This document shows, one piece after another, positions 60,273 to 64,000 of a DNA stretch of 64,000 bases. The notes under the pieces were generated by a model, which worked only from the letters and a program-made list of their open reading frames with translations, had not been told where the DNA came from and searched no databases. The position numbers were made by a program, and so were the translations under genes. The first letter of the stretch is position 1. Every line of letters starts with the position of its first letter. This stretch comes from UBA3069 sp050633465 (GTDB lineage Bacteria > Pseudomonadota > Alphaproteobacteria > Rhodobacterales > Rhodobacteraceae), in contig JBOEGO010000017.1 in NCBI GenBank assembly GCA_050633465.1, forward strand, positions 1 through 64,000, read 5' to 3'.

Positions 60273-61550
60273 CTAGGCGGCGCTGCTGACCACCTGTTGG
60301 CCGCGCAACCGGCCCGCAGCCAGCGCGCTGAACAACACCATCACCGCCGCCGTGCCCAATGTCAGGGGCAACCCGCCAACCTGATAGGTCAGCCCCGACA
60401 ACACCGTGCCGATCAACCGCCCCGCCGCATTGGCCATGTAATAAAACCCCACATCCATCGTCACCCGTTCGGCCTGTGTAAAGGCCAGAATAAGATAGGA
60501 ATGCAGCGCCGAATTCACCGCGAAAACCGCGCCGAACACCAACAACCCGATGACGATCAATGTGGTCAGCCAAACCTGCGGTTCCGGTGACAACGCCGCC
60601 GCCACGGCCAATACGGCAGGCACGACAAACAACAACGCGGCCCAGCCCCGCGCCACGCCGATCAGTTCGGATTCCGGGCGCGATCCGGCCCGCAACAGGC
60701 GCGGCGCAGCGGCCTGCACCGCGCCATACAGAATGATCCAGACCGCCATGAATGTGCCGATCAGAAAAAACGTGGCGCGGTTGCCCTCCTCGGTTCCGTC
60801 TGACAACACGGCGTAGAAATAGATCGGGATGCCGACCACGAACCACACATCACGCGCCCCGAACAAAAACACCCGTGCCGCCGAAAGCCAGTTCACATTG
60901 GCGGATTTCGAAAACACCTCTGAAAATTTTGCCCCCTTGCGCCCCTTGGGCAGGCCCGCGGGCATGGCGATCAGAACCGCCAGCAGGATCAGCGCCAGCG
61001 CCGCGGCCATGGCCAGCACCGCCCAGACAAACCCGACCCCCGCCAGCAGAGCCGCCCCCAACAGGAACCCCACGCCCTTGACCGCGTTCTTTGATCCGGT
61101 CAGCATCGCGACCCAGCGAAACAACCCGCCATCCCCCGTGGGGGCCAGCAGCTTCACCGCTGATTTCGATGACATCTTGGCCAGATCCTTGGCCACGCCG
61201 CTTAACCCCTGCACGGCCATGACATAGGCCACCGACAGGCCCAGCGCCCATGCCGGATCCAATTGCGCCAGCGCGACCAGCGCCACCACCTGCAACCCCA
61301 ACCCGACATACAGGGTGAAGGTCAACCCGAACCGCGCCGCGATCCACCCCGCCGACAGGTTCGTCACCATGCCCGCGATTTCATACAGCACAAACAGATA
61401 TGCCAGTTGCACGGGGCTGAAACCCAGCCTGTGAAAATGCAGCAAAACCAGCATCCGCAACGCGCCGTCGGTCAGCATGAATGCCCAATAGGCCGCTGTC
61501 ACGGCGATATAGGCGGAAAACCCTTCGGGGCGGGTGGCGGTCCGGGTCAC
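60273..61550 (-). CDS. arsJ: organoarsenical efflux MFS transporter ArsJ
   Basis: A 425-residue major-facilitator protein with about 12 helices. It starts with GTG overlapping the GAPDH stop (GTGA). Early motifs SAYIAVTAAYWAFMLTDGALRMLVLLHFH and FVLYEIAGMVTNLSAGWIAARFG, and the central KMSSKSAVKLLAP, are typical of ArsJ. ArsJ exports 1-arseno-3-phosphoglycerate, made by the adjacent GAPDH from arsenate, which then breaks down to arsenate outside the cell. Conservation of the gap-arsJ pair makes the assignment firm. Confidence 0.88.
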   Translation of the reverse strand: MTRTATRPEGFSAYIAVTAAYWAFMLTDGALRMLVLLHFHRLGFSPVQLAYLFVLYEIAGMVTNLSAGWIAARFGLTFTLYVGLGLQVVALVALAQLDPAWALGLSVAYVMAVQGLSGVAKDLAKMSSKSAVKLLAPTGDGGLFRWVAMLTGSKNAVKGVGFLLGAALLAGVGFVWAVLAMAAALALILLAVLIAMPAGLPKGRKGAKFSEVFSKSANVNWLSAARVFLFGARDVWFVVGIPIYFYAVLSDGTEEGNRATFFLIGTFMAVWIILYGAVQAAAPRLLRAGSRPESELIGVARGWAALLFVVPAVLAVAAALSPEPQVWLTTLIVIGLLVFGAVFAVNSALHSYLILAFTQAERVTMDVGFYYMANAAGRLIGTVLSGLTYQVGGLPLTLGTAAVMVLFSALAAGRLRGQQVVSSAA

Positions 61551-62545
61551 AACGACTGGCCAACCATCAGCGCCACATCGACCAGACGGTGGGCATAGCC
61601 CATTTCGTTGTCATACCAGGCATAGATTTTCACCTGCGTGCCGTTGATCACCATGGTTGACGGCGCATCGACGATGGATGAACGCGTATCATTGGTGTAA
61701 TCGGCCGATACCAGCGGGCGCTCCTCGTATCCCAGAATGCCCTGCAATTCCCCCCCGGCTGCGGCCTTGAACAGGGCGTTCACCTCCTCGGCGGTGGTGG
61801 CGCGCTCTACCTCGAACACGCAATCGGTCAGGGATGCGTTCAGCAATGGCACCCGCACCGCATGGCCGTTCAACCGGCCCTTCAGCTCGGGATAGATCAG
61901 GGTGATCGCCGTGGCGCTGCCCGTGGTGGTGGGGATCAGCGAATTCAGCGCCGAACGGGCACGGCGCAGGTCCTTGGCCGGACGGTCCACAATGGTCTGC
62001 GTATTGGTCACATCGTGGATCGTGGTGATAGACCCGTGGCGGATGCCCAGATTTTCATGGATCACCTTGACCACGGGGGCCAGACAATTGGTGGTGCAGG
62101 ACGCCGCCGTGACGATGCGGTGCTGCGCGGGGTCATATATGTCGTCATTGACGCCCATCACGATATTGGCGGCATTGCCATCCTTGACCGGGGCCGAGGC
62201 CACAACCTTTTTCACGCCCGCATCGAAATAGGGTTTCAGCTTGGCCTCGGTTTTGAACACGCCCGTGCAATCAATCACCACATCCACCCCGTCCAACGGC
62301 AGCGCCGCCAGATCACGGGTGCCGATGAACGGTATGCGGGCGCCGTCAATGGTGACACTGTCGTCGTCATACGAAAATTCCGCATCCCAACGCCCGTGCA
62401 CCGTGTCGAATTCCAGCAGGTGCGCGTGCATTTCCGGATCGCCCACCGCATCGTTGATCCATGCCACCTGTGCCCCCCGCGCCAACAGGGGTTTCAAGAT
62501 CAGTTTGCCAATGCGGCCAAGGCCATTGATTGCGTATGTTGTCAT
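61547..62545 (-). CDS. ArsJ-associated glyceraldehyde-3-phosphate dehydrogenase
   Basis: A 332-residue GAPDH. The NAD fold is YAINGLGRIGKLILKPL, the catalytic Cys is in VTAASCTTNCLAP (around residue 149), and His is in SITTIHDVTNTQT. It is not the glycolytic copy by context: it lies between an ArsR-ArsC fusion and arsJ, overlapping both neighbours by four bases. With arsenate in place of phosphate it would make 1-arseno-3-phosphoglycerate for export by ArsJ. Confidence 0.88.
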   Translation of the reverse strand: MTTYAINGLGRIGKLILKPLLARGAQVAWINDAVGDPEMHAHLLEFDTVHGRWDAEFSYDDDSVTIDGARIPFIGTRDLAALPLDGVDVVIDCTGVFKTEAKLKPYFDAGVKKVVASAPVKDGNAANIVMGVNDDIYDPAQHRIVTAASCTTNCLAPVVKVIHENLGIRHGSITTIHDVTNTQTIVDRPAKDLRRARSALNSLIPTTTGSATAITLIYPELKGRLNGHAVRVPLLNASLTDCVFEVERATTAEEVNALFKAAAGGELQGILGYEERPLVSADYTNDTRSSIVDAPSTMVINGTQVKIYAWYDNEMGYAHRLVDVALMVGQSL

Positions 62546-63387
62546 GCTGGTGTTCCGGCGTTGGTGCGACCTATGTCATCCACTGCCTGTTGCAGCGAAA
62601 TCCGGTCGAGTGATGAAAAAGGCAGTGCGGCAAAGGCTTTGATACGGTTTTGCAGCGCGCCATAGGCCTGATGAAAGGCCAGACTTTTTTCCGCATCGGT
62701 GCCCTCGACCTTAACCGGGTCGGGCATGCCCCAATGCGCGCTGACGGGCTGGCCCGTCCATGCCGGGCATTCCTCGTTTGCGGCTTGGTTGCAGACGGTG
62801 AAAACAAAGTCGAATTTCGGCGCGTCTTCGCCCTGAAACTCCTCTACATTTTTTGAACGCAGCGCTGCAACGTCGTGGTCTTTTTGCCTCAACACTTCGA
62901 GAGCAAAAGGGTTCAATTGCGAATTGGGACGGGTGCCTGCGGAATAGGCAACAAAGCGGTCCCCCGCAGCCTTGCGCAGGATGGATTCAGCAAAGATCGA
63001 GCGGGCGGAATTTCCGGTGCAAATGAAAAGCACGTTGTATTTACGGTCGGCCATAGCAGTGGTTCCTGTTGGGTTGGACAACGAGACGGGCGAGCATAGC
63101 TCCGGACGACCACGGCAGCAGTCAAGGAGCAGATAATCAAACATGTCACGCACCTGTGACATCTCTGTGAAATACCTGAGCGAGGTTCCAACCCGTTCCT
63201 GCCCGATCAGCCCGACCTGCAACAGCGCCCCCAGATAGGCAGACAAGGTCGACGGCTTCAGATCCATTGCAGCCGCGATTTCACCGGCAGGCACCCTGTC
63301 GGGATAACGGCGCATCAACAGCCGGAAAATGGCCAGCCGTTGCGGATGACCCAGCGTGGCAAGGCGGGATGAGACTTCTATTTCCAT
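62542..63387 (-). CDS. ArsR-type regulator fused to LMW-PTP-type arsenate reductase
   Basis: A 281-residue two-domain protein. Residues about 1-100 are an ArsR winged helix (RLATLGHPQRLAIFRLL, ALLQVGLIGQERVG) with a Cys cluster in LLLDCCRGRPELC that could bind arsenite. Residues about 115-255 are a low-molecular-weight phosphatase-type ArsC: the Cys-X5-Arg loop FICTGNSARSI, then TVCNQAANEECPAW with further cysteines and HWGMPDPVKVEG. An internal ATG at 63054 (MADRKYNVLF) has AGGAA upstream and could also produce a free reductase. It leads the operon into GAPDH and arsJ and overlaps GAPDH by four bases. Confidence 0.88.
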   Translation of the reverse strand: MEIEVSSRLATLGHPQRLAIFRLLMRRYPDRVPAGEIAAAMDLKPSTLSAYLGALLQVGLIGQERVGTSLRYFTEMSQVRDMFDYLLLDCCRGRPELCSPVSLSNPTGTTAMADRKYNVLFICTGNSARSIFAESILRKAAGDRFVAYSAGTRPNSQLNPFALEVLRQKDHDVAALRSKNVEEFQGEDAPKFDFVFTVCNQAANEECPAWTGQPVSAHWGMPDPVKVEGTDAEKSLAFHQAYGALQNRIKAFAALPFSSLDRISLQQAVDDIGRTNAGTPA

Positions 63388-63408
63388 AATTCGTGAATAA
63401 CTGAATTA
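63387..63408. promoter_or_regulatory. inverted repeat at the arsR-arsC start
   Basis: TAATTC-(10 bases)-GAATTA is a perfect 6-bp inverted repeat touching the start codon of the leftward fusion gene. The inner sequence ATTC-GT-GAAT adds a nested symmetry. It is a candidate arsenic operator; exact binding is not determined. Confidence 0.4.
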
Positions 63409-63474
63409 AAGATTCGCGCAAGTGCAAATTTCCAGATTTTTCTCTGCGGACGGGCCAGGCATCGAATCCTTTAC

Positions 63475-63494
63475 ATAACTAGAAATATAGTTAT
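63475..63494. promoter_or_regulatory. palindromic operator before the second arsR
   Basis: ATAACTA-GAAATA-TAGTTAT is a perfect 7-bp inverted repeat with a 6-base spacer, 9 bases upstream of the rightward arsR ATG. AT-rich imperfect-dyad sites of this size are typical ArsR operators. The position suggests autorepression by steric block. Confidence 0.7.
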
Positions 63495-63503
63495 ATTGAC
63501 CAC

Positions 63504-63818
63504 ATGATTACACATCACTTTGCCGCACAGGCACTGGCCGCCCTTGGCCATGAATCGCGCCTTGCCATTTTCCGCCTGCTGGTCCGCGCCGGACCGGACG
63601 GATTGAACGTGGGCGACATCGCGCAGGAACTGGGCATCGCCGCATCCACCCTTGCGCATCACCTGAAATCGCTGGTCGATGCAGGGCTGGTGGCGCAGGA
63701 ACGGATCGGCCGCCAGATCGTGAACCGCGTCGATTTCGGCGTGATGCAACAAACCCTGTCTTTCCTGACCGCAGAATGCTGCACCGGGGTGACATTGAAC
63801 CAAAACACCGCCGCCTAG
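63504..63818 (+). CDS. ArsR family transcriptional regulator
   Basis: A 104-residue winged-helix repressor: LAALGHESRLAIFRLLVRAGPDGLNVGDIAQELGIAASTLAHHLKSLVDAGLVAQERIGRQIVNRV. The C-terminal TAECCTG holds two adjacent Cys, which fits a C-terminal arsenite site. It differs in sequence from the fused ArsR domain across the divergent promoter. It is followed by a membrane protein gene that starts 66 bases later. Confidence 0.87.
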   Translation: MITHHFAAQALAALGHESRLAIFRLLVRAGPDGLNVGDIAQELGIAASTLAHHLKSLVDAGLVAQERIGRQIVNRVDFGVMQQTLSFLTAECCTGVTLNQNTAA

Positions 63819-63884
63819 GCGGTTATGAACTGACAACCGCGCCGTGCTGCGGGCAAATAAAACCAATATTCTAGGGATATGGAT

Positions 63885-64000
63885 ATGACAACATTGACAC
63901 AAGCCACCCGCCCCCGTCCCAGCAGGGCAGAGATCGCCCTGCGGCTCTGGGCCAGGGAAAAGGTCTGGCTGCTGTCACTGGCCATTCTGGCACTGCTGTT
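63885..64000 (+). CDS. start of a membrane protein, probably an arsenic-locus permease (cut by window end)
   Basis: The first 38-40 codons of a gene running off the right edge: MTTLTQATRPRPSRAEIALRLWAREKVWLLSLAILALL. A charged N-terminus leads into a first membrane helix. An ATG two codons earlier is possible; AGGG is about 7 bases before the ATG chosen. Its place behind an arsR suggests a permease (for example of the UPF0718 or ACR3 type), but the family cannot be read from this fragment. Confidence 0.55.
   Translation, partial: MTTLTQATRPRPSRAEIALRLWAREKVWLLSLAILALL

Overview
The window looks like a chromosomal contig of an alphaproteobacterium of the order Rhodobacterales (Roseobacter/Paracoccus relatives). 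The basis is GC-rich coding sequence, an ATP synthase operon with both b and b' subunits (atpI-B-E-F'-F), a MipZ-type division ATPase, the gene order folK-rpoZ-rsh-DUF2062-pdxJ-acpS-lepB-rnc-era-DUF1491-recO, and a TGA-N9-TCA iron box of the Rhodobacterales/Rhizobiales type upstream of hemP. No rRNA operon, CRISPR array or complete insertion sequence is visible. A run of 97 N bases (22723-22819) interrupts the (p)ppGpp synthetase/hydrolase gene.

Layout. 1-1143: right end of an integrated element. A P4-type integrase remnant, fused to an AlpA-like helix-turn-helix, sits beside the 3' end of tRNA-Ser(GCU). 1399-5337: an operon of circularly permuted ATP-grasp, alpha-E protein, transglutaminase-like protein and the proteasome-like protease Anbu. 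5417-5818: hemP, a small overlapping gene and their iron box. 5904-7787: an OafA-type acyltransferase. 7767-12610: a leftward operon of Zn-alcohol dehydrogenase, flavin oxidoreductase and two metallo-beta-lactamase-fold hydrolases, with a tyrosine phosphatase upstream. 12691-15305: CbiX-type chelatase, a DadA-like oxidase and a TetR regulator. 15302-24596: the long leftward housekeeping cluster from folK to recO. 24737-31347: NYN/LabA protein, ispH, methyltransferase, rnhA, two small membrane proteins, fmt, a degenerate and a normal peptide deformylase, and a PatB/MalY lyase. 31490-37400: a glutathionyl-hydroquinone reductase-like protein, an atypical receiver protein, cobC-cbiB, a lytic transglycosylase and a PRC-barrel protein. 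37520-40975: smc. 41198-44170: GNAT enzyme, lipoprotein, multi-pass membrane protein and a FadR-type regulator with a palindromic operator. 44307-46929: Fo part of ATP synthase. 47163-49965: ArsR regulator with operator, DMT exporter, LysR regulator and a membrane protein.

50199-58067 is the translation/secretion cluster ffh, GNAT x2, chorismate mutase, rpsP, rimM, trmD, rplS, rpmE. Two tandem sulfotransferase-like P-loop genes are inserted between rimM and trmD, and a third lies just after rpmE. 59451-60260 is mipZ. The right end (60273-64000) is an arsenate resistance locus. A leftward operon encodes an ArsR-ArsC fusion, an ArsJ-associated GAPDH and the ArsJ exporter; it diverges from a second arsR and the start of a membrane protein gene cut by the window edge. 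Palindromes fit operators for both directions.

The most notable items are the integrase-AlpA fusion, the deformylase paralogue lacking its metal and catalytic residues, the sulfotransferase-like genes inside the ribosomal-protein operon, the ArsR-ArsC fusion with a possible internal start, the Anbu operon, and the uncharacterised dehydrogenase/flavin oxidoreductase/lactonase-like operon. All functions are read from sequence and family knowledge; no database search was run.
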